Made by a program: the position numbers and the translations under genes. The notes beneath the pieces were generated by a model. The model was not told the DNA's origin. It saw only the letters and a program-made list of their open reading frames with translations, and ran no database searches. Of a DNA stretch of 7,886 nt, positions 1 to 6,119 are shown one piece after another (the stretch's first letter is position 1; every line of letters begins with the position of its first letter). The stretch comes from Mycobacterium sp. (GTDB taxonomy: Bacteria > Actinomycetota > Actinomycetes > Mycobacteriales > Mycobacteriaceae): positions 1-7,886 of the forward strand of contig VERS01000076.1 of the NCBI GenBank assembly GCA_018882545.1, written 5' to 3'.

Positions 1-1600
1 TCAGGAAGATGCTCGACACCGTGGACACTCCGGGCTGGGTCTTGATGATCTCGAACGCCGGACGCACAGTGTGGGCGGTGGTGTGGGCGGCACCGGATAC
101 CATGCCGTCGACGATGTCGTTGTGTACCAACATGGTTCCGAAGTAGGAGACGTCCTGGACGATCTCGCGGGCCTGCTCGACGGAAACACCCTTCTTCTTG
201 CGCAGCTCGGCGTATTGCTCGGCGAACTTCTCGCAAAGTTCGCTGGTGCGCGGATTGAGTACGGTCGCCGCACTCAGGTCGACCCCGAGTTCAGATGCGC
301 GAGAACGGATCTGGCTTTCGTCACCCAGGATCGTCAACTCGGCGATGCCGCGGCGCAACAGTCGTCCGGCGGCCTGCAGAATCCGGTCGTCGTCACCCTC
401 GGGTAGCACGATGCGCTTGCGGTCGGCCCGTGCTCGCTCCATCAACTGGTAGGCGAACATCTGCGGGGTGGTCACGCTGGGAATCGGGATCGCCAGCCGG
501 TCGAGCATGTCGCCGATGTCGACGTGGCGGTCCATCAACTGCAGGGCGGTGTCGATCTTGCGCTCGGAGTTGGCGGTGACCCGGCCCCGGGCATTGGCCA
601 CCGCGCTGGCGGTGGGATAGGTACTCAGCTCGGTGGCGATGATCGGCAGCCGCAGACCGATCCCGGTGACCAGACGGGCGACTTCGCGGTGCAGCGGCAA
701 CCCGCCGTTGAGGATGATGCCCGACAACGACGGGAACCCCTCGGCGGCGTGCGCGCTGGCCACCGCCAGCACGACGTCGGACCGGTCGCCGGGGGTGATC
801 ACCACGGCTCCCTCCTGTAACCGCTCCAGCACGTGCTCGGCCATCATCCCGCCCACCATCACATGCATGACCTCCCGACCCAGCAGGGTGGAGTCGCCGT
901 GGATCAGGTGGCCGTGGACGGCGCTGAGCAACTCCCCGACGGTCGGCGCCACCAGCAGCGGCTCCTCGGGGATGACGTAGACCGGGGCCCCCAGGTCCCG
1001 GCAGGCCTTGGCCACCGCCTCGATGTTGTCGGGCAGGCACCGGTTGGCCACCACCGCCGCGGTGTGGGCGTGCTGGGCCGACAATTCCACGATGCACAGT
1101 TCGATCGCCTGCGCGATCTCCTCCGGTGTGCGGTCGAAGGCGCGCACCGACAGCACCACCGGGGCACCCAGGTTGACGGCGATGCGGGCGTTGACGCTCA
1201 GTTCGGTCGGGGTGGCGACATCGGTGTAGTCCGAGCCGACGATCACCATGGCGTCGCATCGGGAGGCCACCGCGTGGTACCGGTCGACGATGTCGGCGAT
1301 CGCACCCTCGCAGTCCTCGTGCAGTCGCTGGTAGTTGACCCCGACGCAATCGTCGTAGGAGAGCCCGGCGTTGCTCTGGGCCAGCAGCAGTTCCAGGACG
1401 TAGTCGCGTTCCTCACGGCGTGTGATGGGCCGGAACACCCCGACTTTGGGCACCAGTGCAGCCAGCCGGTTCACCAGCCCCAGCGCGATGGTGGACTTGC
1501 CGGTCTCGCCTTCGGGGGAGGCGACGTAGATCGAGGTGGGGCCGATCGAGGTGGGGCCGATCGAGGTGGGACCTCGGGAGGTGGGGTCGGTCACGACCAC
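1..1600 (-). CDS. pta: Phosphate acetyltransferase, 3' end outside the window
   Basis: Phosphate acetyltransferase interconverts acetyl-CoA plus phosphate with acetyl phosphate plus CoA in the cytosol, normally paired with acetate kinase. About 533 codons are open without a stop and run off base 1; the family is close to 700 residues, so roughly the last quarter is missing. Residues 25-200 form a BioD-like P-loop domain (GETGKST near residue 29, then VFRPITR). A middle DRTGG-type region follows, and the catalytic PTA_PTB domain starts near residue 390 (IVLPEGDDDR). The conserved DGMVSGA active-site segment is at 498-504. The sequence agrees closely with my memory of Rv0408. I chose GTG at 1600 because GAGGG lies 6 nt upstream; GTG at 1594, giving MTDPTS, is an alternative. 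No ATG is usable, since the one at 1605 is out of frame and stops at once. The gene lies 34 nt after fgd1, so co-transcription is likely. Residues 5-24 are a tandem repeat. Confidence 0.95.
   Translation of the reverse strand, partial: MVVTDPTSRGPTSIGPTSIGPTSIYVASPEGETGKSTIALGLVNRLAALVPKVGVFRPITRREERDYVLELLLAQSNAGLSYDDCVGVNYQRLHEDCEGAIADIVDRYHAVASRCDAMVIVGSDYTDVATPTELSVNARIAVNLGAPVVLSVRAFDRTPEEIAQAIELCIVELSAQHAHTAAVVANRCLPDNIEAVAKACRDLGAPVYVIPEEPLLVAPTVGELLSAVHGHLIHGDSTLLGREVMHVMVGGMMAEHVLERLQEGAVVITPGDRSDVVLAVASAHAAEGFPSLSGIILNGGLPLHREVARLVTGIGLRLPIIATELSTYPTASAVANARGRVTANSERKIDTALQLMDRHVDIGDMLDRLAIPIPSVTTPQMFAYQLMERARADRKRIVLPEGDDDRILQAAGRLLRRGIAELTILGDESQIRSRASELGVDLSAATVLNPRTSELCEKFAEQYAELRKKKGVSVEQAREIVQDVSYFGTMLVHNDIVDGMVSGAAHTTAHTVRPAFEIIKTQPGVSTVSSIFL
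1529..1588. repeat. 15-bp tandem repeat in the pta 5' coding region, about four units
   Basis: On the plus strand the unit gatcgaggtggggcc occurs at 1529-1543 and identically at 1544-1558. A copy with one mismatch lies at 1559-1573, and a degenerate fourth copy at 1574-1588. The period is exactly five codons. Read on the pta strand it encodes DPTSR, GPTSI, GPTSI, GPTSI directly before the conserved YVASPEGETGKS core. It therefore forms a flexible N-terminal extension and keeps the frame. Near-identity of the first three copies suggests recent expansion by replication slippage. Confidence 0.93.
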
Positions 1601-1634
1601 AGCATCCCTCAGTCGGGCGCTGCGAGTCCGGCGA

Positions 1635-2645
1635 TTAGCCGAGTTTGCGCAGCCGGGGCAGCAGATCGCGCTCGAAGAGTTCCAGGAACCGGCGCTGATC
1701 GTGGCCGGGGGCGTGGAACACCAGGTGGTTCAGGCCGTAGCCGAGGTAGTCGGCGACCTTCTCCACCGTCTCGTCGGGGTCGCTCGAGACGATCCAGCGC
1801 CGAGCCACCTGTTCGATGGGCAGCTCGTCGGCCAGCCGTTCCATCTCCATCGGGTCGGAGACGGTGTGCTTCTGCTCCGGCGTCAGCGACAGTGGAGCCC
1901 AGAACCGGGTGTTGTTCAAGGCGGCCTCGGGGTCGGTGTCGTAGGAGATCTTGATCTCGATCATCTTGTCGATCGAGTCGAAGTCACGGCCGGCGGCTTC
2001 GGCACCGGCCTGCACGGCGGGCATGAGTTTCTCGGTGTAGAGCTCCTCACCTTTTCCGGAGGTGCAGATGAACCCGTCCCCGGCCCGGCCGGCGTACTTG
2101 GCGACCACCGGACCGCCGGCGCCGATGTAGACCGGCACCCCGCCGTCGGGCACGTCGTAGATGGAGGCTCCCTTGAGGCGGTAGAACTCGCCCTCGAAGT
2201 CGACCCGCTCCCCCCACCACAGCTCGCGCATCAGCTTGACCGATTCGCGCAGCCGGGCGAAGCGCTCCTTGAACTCGGGCCACTGCTCGACCGATCCGGT
2301 GGCGATCTCGTTGAGCGCCTCACCGGTACCCACACCCAAGAACACCCGCCCCGGGTACAGACACCCCATGGTGGCGAAGGCCTGGGCGACGACGGCGGGG
2401 TTGTAGCGGAACGTCGGGGTCAGCACCGAGGTGCCCAGCGTGATGCGTCTGGTGCGCTCACCGACGGCGGTCATCCACGACAGGGCGAACGGCGAGTGCC
2501 CGCCCTCATGGCGCCACGGGTTGAAGTGGTCACTCACCGAGGCGCTGTCCATACCGTGCTCTTCGGCGAGGACACCCAGTTCGACAAGCTCGCGGGGGTC
2601 GAACTGTTCAGCCGACGCCTTGTAACCCAGCTTCAAATCCACCAT
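1635..2645 (-). CDS. fgd1: F420-dependent glucose-6-phosphate dehydrogenase
   Basis: This cytosolic enzyme oxidises glucose-6-phosphate to 6-phosphogluconolactone while reducing coenzyme F420. It is the main source of F420H2 in mycobacteria, used by F420-dependent reductases and for activation of nitroimidazole drugs such as pretomanid. The protein has 336 residues, the same as M. tuberculosis FGD1, and folds as a luciferase-like TIM barrel. Known functional residues all fall at the same numbers: Asp39, catalytic His40, Trp44, Glu109, and the phosphate-binding Lys198, Lys259 and Arg283. Glu13 of the YKASAEQF N-terminus is also present. The ATG start gives exactly the known N-terminus; GGTGGAG lies about 12 nt upstream as a distant ribosome binding site. 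It heads an operon with pta and is divergent from the MBL hydrolase, with 35 nt between starts. Its promoter must therefore overlap that gene or the short gap, and I saw no clear hexamer for it. Confidence 0.98.
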   Translation of the reverse strand: MVDLKLGYKASAEQFDPRELVELGVLAEEHGMDSASVSDHFNPWRHEGGHSPFALSWMTAVGERTRRITLGTSVLTPTFRYNPAVVAQAFATMGCLYPGRVFLGVGTGEALNEIATGSVEQWPEFKERFARLRESVKLMRELWWGERVDFEGEFYRLKGASIYDVPDGGVPVYIGAGGPVVAKYAGRAGDGFICTSGKGEELYTEKLMPAVQAGAEAAGRDFDSIDKMIEIKISYDTDPEAALNNTRFWAPLSLTPEQKHTVSDPMEMERLADELPIEQVARRWIVSSDPDETVEKVADYLGYGLNHLVFHAPGHDQRRFLELFERDLLPRLRKLG

Positions 2646-2668
2646 CAGATGTTTCTACTCCACCGCCC

Positions 2669-2674
2669 TACACT
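2669..2674 (+). promoter_or_regulatory. Candidate -10 hexamer (TACACT) for a leaderless MBL transcript
   Basis: TACACT fits the mycobacterial -10 consensus TANNNT. Its last T is at position -7 relative to the A of the ATG at 2681. That is the spacing seen when transcription starts on the first base of the start codon. No good Shine-Dalgarno sequence precedes this ATG, which agrees with leaderless expression. The assignment is by pattern and spacing only. Confidence 0.5.
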
Positions 2675-2680
2675 CGGGCG

Positions 2681-3436
2681 ATGCCCCCGGTGTTGACCGC
2701 TGTCACCGACACCGTGCATCTGGCCTACACGCCGCTGGTGAACTGGACCCTGGTCAGCGACGATTCCGGCGTCATGCTCATCGACGCGGGTTTCCCCGGC
2801 AATCGTGACGATGTTCTGACGTCGGTGCAGGCACTGGGTTTCGCCGCCGGCGATGTACGCGCAATCCTGTTGACCCACGCCCACATCGACCACCTCGGCA
2901 CGGCGATCTGGTTCGCCGAGCGGCATCGCACCCCGGTCTACTGCCACCGCGGCGAGGTCGGGCACGCCAGACGCGACTACCTCCAACAGGTTGCGCCGGC
3001 AGCCCTAGCCAGCCAGGTCTGGCGTCCCCGGTGGCTGACTTGGTCGGCGCAGGTCGTCGCCAAAGGTGGTCTGGTTCGCAGCGGAATCCCGACGGTGCGG
3101 GCGCTCAGCGACGACGTCGCCGCCGGACTGCCCGGACGGCCGGTGCCGCTGCCCACCCCGGGCCACACCAGCGGGCACTGTTCCTACCTCGTCGACGGAG
3201 TGCTGGTGACCGGGGACGCCCTGGTCACCGGCCATCCGCTGGCGCAGCGCACCGGGCCGCAACTGCTGCCGTCGATGTTCAACCACAGCGACGCGGACTG
3301 CCGGCGCAGCCTGCAGGTGCTCGCCGGAGCCGGTACCGAGGTCCTGATCCCCGGCCACGGCCAGGTGTGGGTCGGCCCGATCCGCGAGGCGGTCGGGGAG
3401 GCCGGCGGCGGGGTCAGCGACGCCGACGGCGTCTAG
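2681..3436 (+). CDS. Metallo-beta-lactamase-fold hydrolase (Rv0406c-like)
   Basis: The protein has 251 residues with no signal peptide, so it is probably a cytosolic metal-dependent hydrolase. The complete metal-binding set is visible: the HAHIDH motif at residues 66-71 (His66, His68, Asp70, His71), His162 in TPGHTSGH, bridging Asp179 in VTGDAL, and His226 in IPGHG. The arrangement is that of the MBL superfamily, which includes glyoxalase II-like thioesterases, lactonases and related enzymes; the substrate cannot be read from sequence. I see no reason to call it an antibiotic beta-lactamase, since there is no export signal. It is divergent from fgd1, as Rv0406c is in M. tuberculosis by my recollection. 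The conserved pairing hints at a link with F420 or sugar-lactone metabolism, for example hydrolysis of the lactone that Fgd1 produces; that is speculation. It ends 55 nt from the convergent GNAT gene. Confidence 0.92.
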   Translation: MPPVLTAVTDTVHLAYTPLVNWTLVSDDSGVMLIDAGFPGNRDDVLTSVQALGFAAGDVRAILLTHAHIDHLGTAIWFAERHRTPVYCHRGEVGHARRDYLQQVAPAALASQVWRPRWLTWSAQVVAKGGLVRSGIPTVRALSDDVAAGLPGRPVPLPTPGHTSGHCSYLVDGVLVTGDALVTGHPLAQRTGPQLLPSMFNHSDADCRRSLQVLAGAGTEVLIPGHGQVWVGPIREAVGEAGGGVSDADGV

Positions 3437-3493
3437 ACCCGCCGTAACCCGAGGCGATCCCGGCCGAACCCTCGCGGGGTCGGGTCGCGGGTC
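3436..3493. terminator. Candidate bidirectional terminator: nested inverted repeats
   Basis: The 55-nt gap between two convergent stop codons is bounded by a perfect 7-bp inverted repeat, GACCCGC at 3436-3442 and GCGGGTC at 3487-3493. Inside it lies a strong hairpin: CCGAACCC (3464-3471) and GGGGTCGG (3476-3483) around a TCGC loop, with one mismatch. ACCCGA at 3447-3452 can also pair with TCGGGT at 3480-3485, so folds compete. There is no U-tract, which is common for mycobacterial terminators. Position and symmetry support a shared terminator; activity is inferred. Confidence 0.45.
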
Positions 3494-3983
3494 AGGCCAG
3501 CACCTTCTCGAACGCCACCGCATAGACCTCCGCCTCGGCCGGCCGCGGCTCGGCCAGCCTGTTGTAGCCGGCGGCCAGGTAGAGCGCCTCGGCCTCGGGT
3601 TGGCGGTCGCCGGTGGTGAGGTAGATCCTGCGGTAGCCCAGCGCCGTGATGCGCGTCTCCAGTTCGGCCAGCAACAGCCGTCCGTAGCCGCGGCGCCGGT
3701 ACCGGCGGTCGGTCCAGATCCGTTTCAGCTCCGCGGTTTCCGCGCCCTCCACGACCCCGAACCGGCGGAAGGCGCCGCCGGTGACGGGTACTGAATCCAG
3801 CAGTCCGACCAGCATGCCGCCGGTAGGCGGCGTGAACTCCCCGGCCGGGTAGCCGCGCAGCCAGCCCAGCACCCGCTCCTCGGTGCTGTCGTAGCGGGTC
3901 GCGTATTCGACGGCGAGTTCGTTGATCAGCGGCTGGGTCAGGTCGTCCTCGGGATGAACCTCGAGGAAGCGCAACCGCCTCAA
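3492..3983 (-). CDS. GNAT-family N-acetyltransferase
   Basis: This is a 163-residue acetyl-CoA-dependent N-acetyltransferase with unknown acceptor. GNAT motif A is clear: strand TAELKRIWTD (83-92) followed by the acetyl-CoA pyrophosphate loop R96-R-R-G-Y-G101 and helix LLLAELETRI. Motif B follows, with strand RIYLTTG (119-125) and EAEALYLAAGY (130-140). I place the start at TTG 3983, which overlaps the TGA of the gene before it (TTGA) and has GGAG 5 nt upstream. No ATG or GTG lies between there and the fold. A longer frame opens at 4253, but its upstream part is arginine/glycine-rich and is simply the preceding gene read out of frame. TTG at 3974 is a weaker alternative. It is the last gene of the rhodanese-metZ unit; the overlap suggests translational coupling to the small upstream protein, which could be its substrate or partner (inference). 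Confidence 0.88.
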   Translation of the reverse strand: MRRLRFLEVHPEDDLTQPLINELAVEYATRYDSTEERVLGWLRGYPAGEFTPPTGGMLVGLLDSVPVTGGAFRRFGVVEGAETAELKRIWTDRRYRRRGYGRLLLAELETRITALGYRRIYLTTGDRQPEAEALYLAAGYNRLAEPRPAEAEVYAVAFEKVLA

Positions 3984-4411
3984 CCCAACTCCGGTCTCGG
4001 CAGGCCCGGCCGATAGGCCTCCAGGGCGGCGACATCCTCGGCCAGGGTGTCCGGGTCCAGCAGGTAGACCTCGTCGTCGGCGCCGGAACCCACCAGCGCG
4101 GCCCCGAACTCCAGCACCACCGCGTCGTCGTCCTCGGCGACGGTGATCCACGTCCGGGTGACCGGTTCGCGGTCCTCGTCGTCGGAGGACACCGCCGACG
4201 GCGGATAGACCCAGCTGATGAGACCGGCGGAGGTCTCGGTGTCCAGCTCCCACCCGCGGGCACCGATCCAGTCGTCGATCCCGGCGACGGCCTCGTCGAT
4301 CGCGTCCGCCGGATCGGTCAAAACCGCCTCGGGAAGCCAGGCGGCCTCCCGGACGGCCTGCCGTTTACGACGGCGCGCCTTCTTCGCCGCTTTCCGGGCC
4401 TGCTGTGACAC
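3980..4411 (-). CDS. Small conserved-type hypothetical protein with basic N-terminus
   Basis: I do not recognise a named family for this 143-residue protein. Residues 4-21 are strongly basic (KAAKKARRRKRQ), predicted helical and suited to nucleic-acid, ribosome or acidic-surface contact. The remainder is acidic and compact, with alternating strand-like segments (TRTWITVAEDDDAVVLEF near 85-102, DDEVYLLDPDTL near 112-123). There is no signal peptide, membrane segment or cysteine. The start is GTG, 2 nt after the metZ stop; the ribosome binding site is weak, so reinitiation after metZ is likely. Its TGA overlaps the TTG start of the acetyltransferase. Coding reality is supported by the tight fit between two convincing genes and by the ordered acidic composition, unlike the Arg/Gly-rich translations of the alternative frames. 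Confidence 0.82.
   Translation of the reverse strand: MSQQARKAAKKARRRKRQAVREAAWLPEAVLTDPADAIDEAVAGIDDWIGARGWELDTETSAGLISWVYPPSAVSSDDEDREPVTRTWITVAEDDDAVVLEFGAALVGSGADDEVYLLDPDTLAEDVAALEAYRPGLPRPELG
3989..3992 (-). promoter_or_regulatory. GGAG ribosome binding site deciding the TTG start of the GNAT gene
   Basis: Read on the minus strand, GGAG is followed by a 5-nt spacer (TTGGG) and then TTG at 3983. It lies inside the last codons of the upstream gene. It is the only good Shine-Dalgarno match near the beginning of the acetyltransferase fold and supports the rare TTG initiation. Confidence 0.6.
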
Positions 4412-4413
4412 CG

Positions 4414-5646
4414 TCAGCTCAGCGCACGGTCCAGATCGGCGATCAGGTCCTCGGTGCCCTCCAAGCCGACCGAGATCCGCACCACCCCGTCGCCCAGTCC
4501 GATGGCGGCCCGACCCTCCGGACCCATCGCCCGGTGGGTGGTGGTGGCCGGGTGGGTGATCAAGCTCTTGGCGTCGCCGAGGTTGTTGGAGATGTCGATG
4601 ATGGACAGTTTGTCGAGCACCTCGAAGGCGCGCTGCTTTCCCCGACCCTCCGGTGCGTCCAATTCGAAGGTGACGACTGTTCCGCCGCCGCTCATCTGCC
4701 GTTTGGCAAGATCGTGCTGGGGGTGCGAAGGCAGGTAGGGGTAACGCACCCAGCGCACCCCGGGGTGGTCTTCCAGGAACTCGGCCACCCGCTGGGCCGA
4801 GGCGTTGCTGTAGTCGACCCGGACCGACAGCGTCTCAAGGCCTTTCAGCAGTACCCAGGCGTTGAAGGGACTCAGCGCCGGGCCGGTGTGGCGCATCAGG
4901 GTCTGCACCGGGCCGTCGATGTACTCCTTGCCGCCCAGGATCGCCCCGCCCAGCACCCGGCCCTGGCCGTCGATGTGCTTGGTACCGGAGTAGATCACCA
5001 CGTCGACCCCCAGTGGCAGACCCTGCTGCAGCAGCGGGGTGGCGAAGACGTTGTCCAGCACCACCTTCGCACCGGCCGAGTGCGCCATCTCCGAGACCGC
5101 GGCGACGTCGACCAGACTCTGCATGGGGTTGGACGGAGTTTCGAAGAACGCCACGGTGGTGGGCTGGCTCAGCGCCTGCTCCCACTGGTCGAGGTCTTCC
5201 CCGTCGACGAACACCGTCTCCACACCCCAGCGGGGCAGGATCTCGTTGCACACCACAAAACATGAACCGAACAGGCTGCGGGCGGCGACCAGGCGGTCCC
5301 CAGCGCCGAGCAGCGCACCGAGGCCGGTGAACACCGCAGCCATCCCCGAAGAGGTGGCAAATGCGGCCTCGGCGCCCTCGATCAACCGCAGTCGCTCCTC
5401 GAACATGGCGACCGTCGGGTTGCCGTAGCGCGAGTAGACGAAGCGGTCGATCTCCCCGGTGAACGCCATCTCGGCCTGTTCGGCCGACTCGTAGACGTAG
5501 CCGGAGGTCGGGTAGATCGCTTCGGCGGTCTCGTCAAAGCCCGACCGCAGCAGACCGCCGCGCACCCCGATGGTGGCCTGGCTGACGCCCTCGGGCAGCG
5601 GTGCGGGAATCCGCACCGAGGGAACGTCGCCGTCGGCCTTGCTCAT
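4414..5646 (-). CDS. metZ: O-succinylhomoserine sulfhydrylase (PLP enzyme)
   Basis: MetZ condenses O-succinylhomoserine with sulfide to give homocysteine and succinate, the direct sulfhydrylation route to methionine in the cytosol. The 410-residue protein belongs to the Cys/Met-metabolism PLP family (fold type I). The PLP lysine is Lys223 in SGTKHIDGQGR, and the GQGR tail after it is typical of MetZ. Other signature segments are SRYGNPT at 72-78, SSGMAA at 99-104 (cofactor phosphate), ETPSNP at 169-174 and Asp198 in LDNVFATP, which pairs with the pyridine nitrogen. Length and N-terminus match Rv0391 (406 residues) closely. The ATG overlaps the rhodanese TGA (ATGA) with GGAAG 5 nt upstream. 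Overlap with a rhodanese suggests that sulfur supply and homocysteine synthesis are made in step. Cystathionine gamma-synthase is the nearest alternative but less likely given the tail and context. Confidence 0.96.
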   Translation of the reverse strand: MSKADGDVPSVRIPAPLPEGVSQATIGVRGGLLRSGFDETAEAIYPTSGYVYESAEQAEMAFTGEIDRFVYSRYGNPTVAMFEERLRLIEGAEAAFATSSGMAAVFTGLGALLGAGDRLVAARSLFGSCFVVCNEILPRWGVETVFVDGEDLDQWEQALSQPTTVAFFETPSNPMQSLVDVAAVSEMAHSAGAKVVLDNVFATPLLQQGLPLGVDVVIYSGTKHIDGQGRVLGGAILGGKEYIDGPVQTLMRHTGPALSPFNAWVLLKGLETLSVRVDYSNASAQRVAEFLEDHPGVRWVRYPYLPSHPQHDLAKRQMSGGGTVVTFELDAPEGRGKQRAFEVLDKLSIIDISNNLGDAKSLITHPATTTHRAMGPEGRAAIGLGDGVVRISVGLEGTEDLIADLDRALS

Positions 5647-6053
5647 GACTGCTTCCAGGGCAGACCTTCAGCGCGCCAGCCGGTGGCGCCCCGGTGGCCG
5701 TGCGGGTCGAGCTGCCCCTCGAAGCCCTCCAGCATGTTGTAGGACGGGGCGATGCCGGCGGCGGTGGCGGCCTCGGCTGCCGGGATGGAGCGGTTGCCGG
5801 AGCGGCACAGGAAGATCACCGGACGTTCGCCGGGGGTGACCCCGGCAGCGATCAGATCGGAGACGAAGTTCTCGTTGGGCCCGCCGGCGGTGTTCCACTC
5901 CACGAACACCACCTGCCTGCCCAGGCTGGAGAGGTCGGGAACGCCCACCCACTTCCACTCGGCGTCGGTGCGCACATCCACCAGCACCGCGTCGGGGTTC
6001 TCACTGAGAACCCGCCAGCTTTCCTGCGGGGTGATATCTCCGGCGTAGCTCAC
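5643..6053 (-). CDS. Rhodanese-like sulfurtransferase (Rv0390-like)
   Basis: This is a single-domain rhodanese of 136 residues. Such proteins carry a persulfide on an active-site cysteine and hand sulfane sulfur to thiols, cyanide or biosynthetic enzymes. The active-site loop is C83-R-S-G-N-R-S, preceded by the strand PVIFL. The N-terminal rhodanese signature LVDVRTDAEW is at 24-33, and the C-terminal GFEGQLD and GATGWRAEGLPW segments are typical of the CH2-type end. I chose GTG 6053 (VSYAGDIT) because it reproduces the Rv0390 N-terminus as I recall it (140 residues) and GGGAG lies 10 nt upstream. A longer frame opens at 6575, but it runs through the two membrane-protein genes on the other strand and is not credible. 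It is first in the operon, overlapping metZ by four bases, so a role in feeding sulfur to methionine synthesis is plausible but unproven. Confidence 0.93.
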   Translation of the reverse strand: MSYAGDITPQESWRVLSENPDAVLVDVRTDAEWKWVGVPDLSSLGRQVVFVEWNTAGGPNENFVSDLIAAGVTPGERPVIFLCRSGNRSIPAAEAATAAGIAPSYNMLEGFEGQLDPHGHRGATGWRAEGLPWKQS

Positions 6054-6077
6054 AAATCCGAGTCTCCCACACCGGAA

Positions 6078-6088
6078 CTGCACTGCAG
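6078..6088. promoter_or_regulatory. Palindrome CTGCA-C-TGCAG in the divergent control region
   Basis: This perfect 5-bp inverted repeat with a one-base centre sits near the middle of the 66-nt gap between the divergent rhodanese and DUF202 genes. It lies where the -35 region of the rightward promoter would be, given the hexamer at 6107. It could be an operator, but short palindromes arise by chance and I know no regulator with this site. Confidence 0.2.
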
Positions 6089-6106
6089 CGAAGTCCCTTT
6101 GCGGAG

Positions 6107-6112
6107 TACGTT
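6107..6112 (+). promoter_or_regulatory. Candidate -10 hexamer (TACGTT) for a leaderless DUF202 transcript
   Basis: TACGTT fits TANNNT and ends 7 nt before the GTG at 6120. This places the transcription start on or next to the first base of the start codon. No good Shine-Dalgarno sequence is present for that GTG, so leaderless initiation is the simplest reading. Assigned by pattern and spacing only. Confidence 0.45.
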
Positions 6113-6119
6113 GCTCAGG

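Noticed and set aside
393..1349. Long minus-strand open frame inside pta in another frame
   Set aside because: Its translation is low-complexity Arg/Gly/Pro-rich, while the frame ending ...SSIFL at base 2 gives a clear Pta sequence.
1529..1588. CRISPR array or direct-repeat attachment site
   Set aside because: The units are contiguous with no spacers and are in frame within pta, so this is a coding tandem repeat.
1536..2696. Long plus-strand open frame antisense to fgd1
   Set aside because: It is opposite a gene with every known FGD1 residue in place; such long antisense frames are expected in high-GC DNA and its translation has no recognisable domain.
2681..3436. Antibiotic beta-lactamase
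   Set aside because: The metal-binding residues are those of the broad MBL superfamily, but there is no export signal and the neighbours are metabolic, so a housekeeping hydrolase is more likely.
3984..4253. N-terminal extension of the GNAT protein to 253 residues
   Set aside because: This part is the preceding small gene read out of frame, and the TTG start at 3983 has a ribosome binding site and completes the fold.
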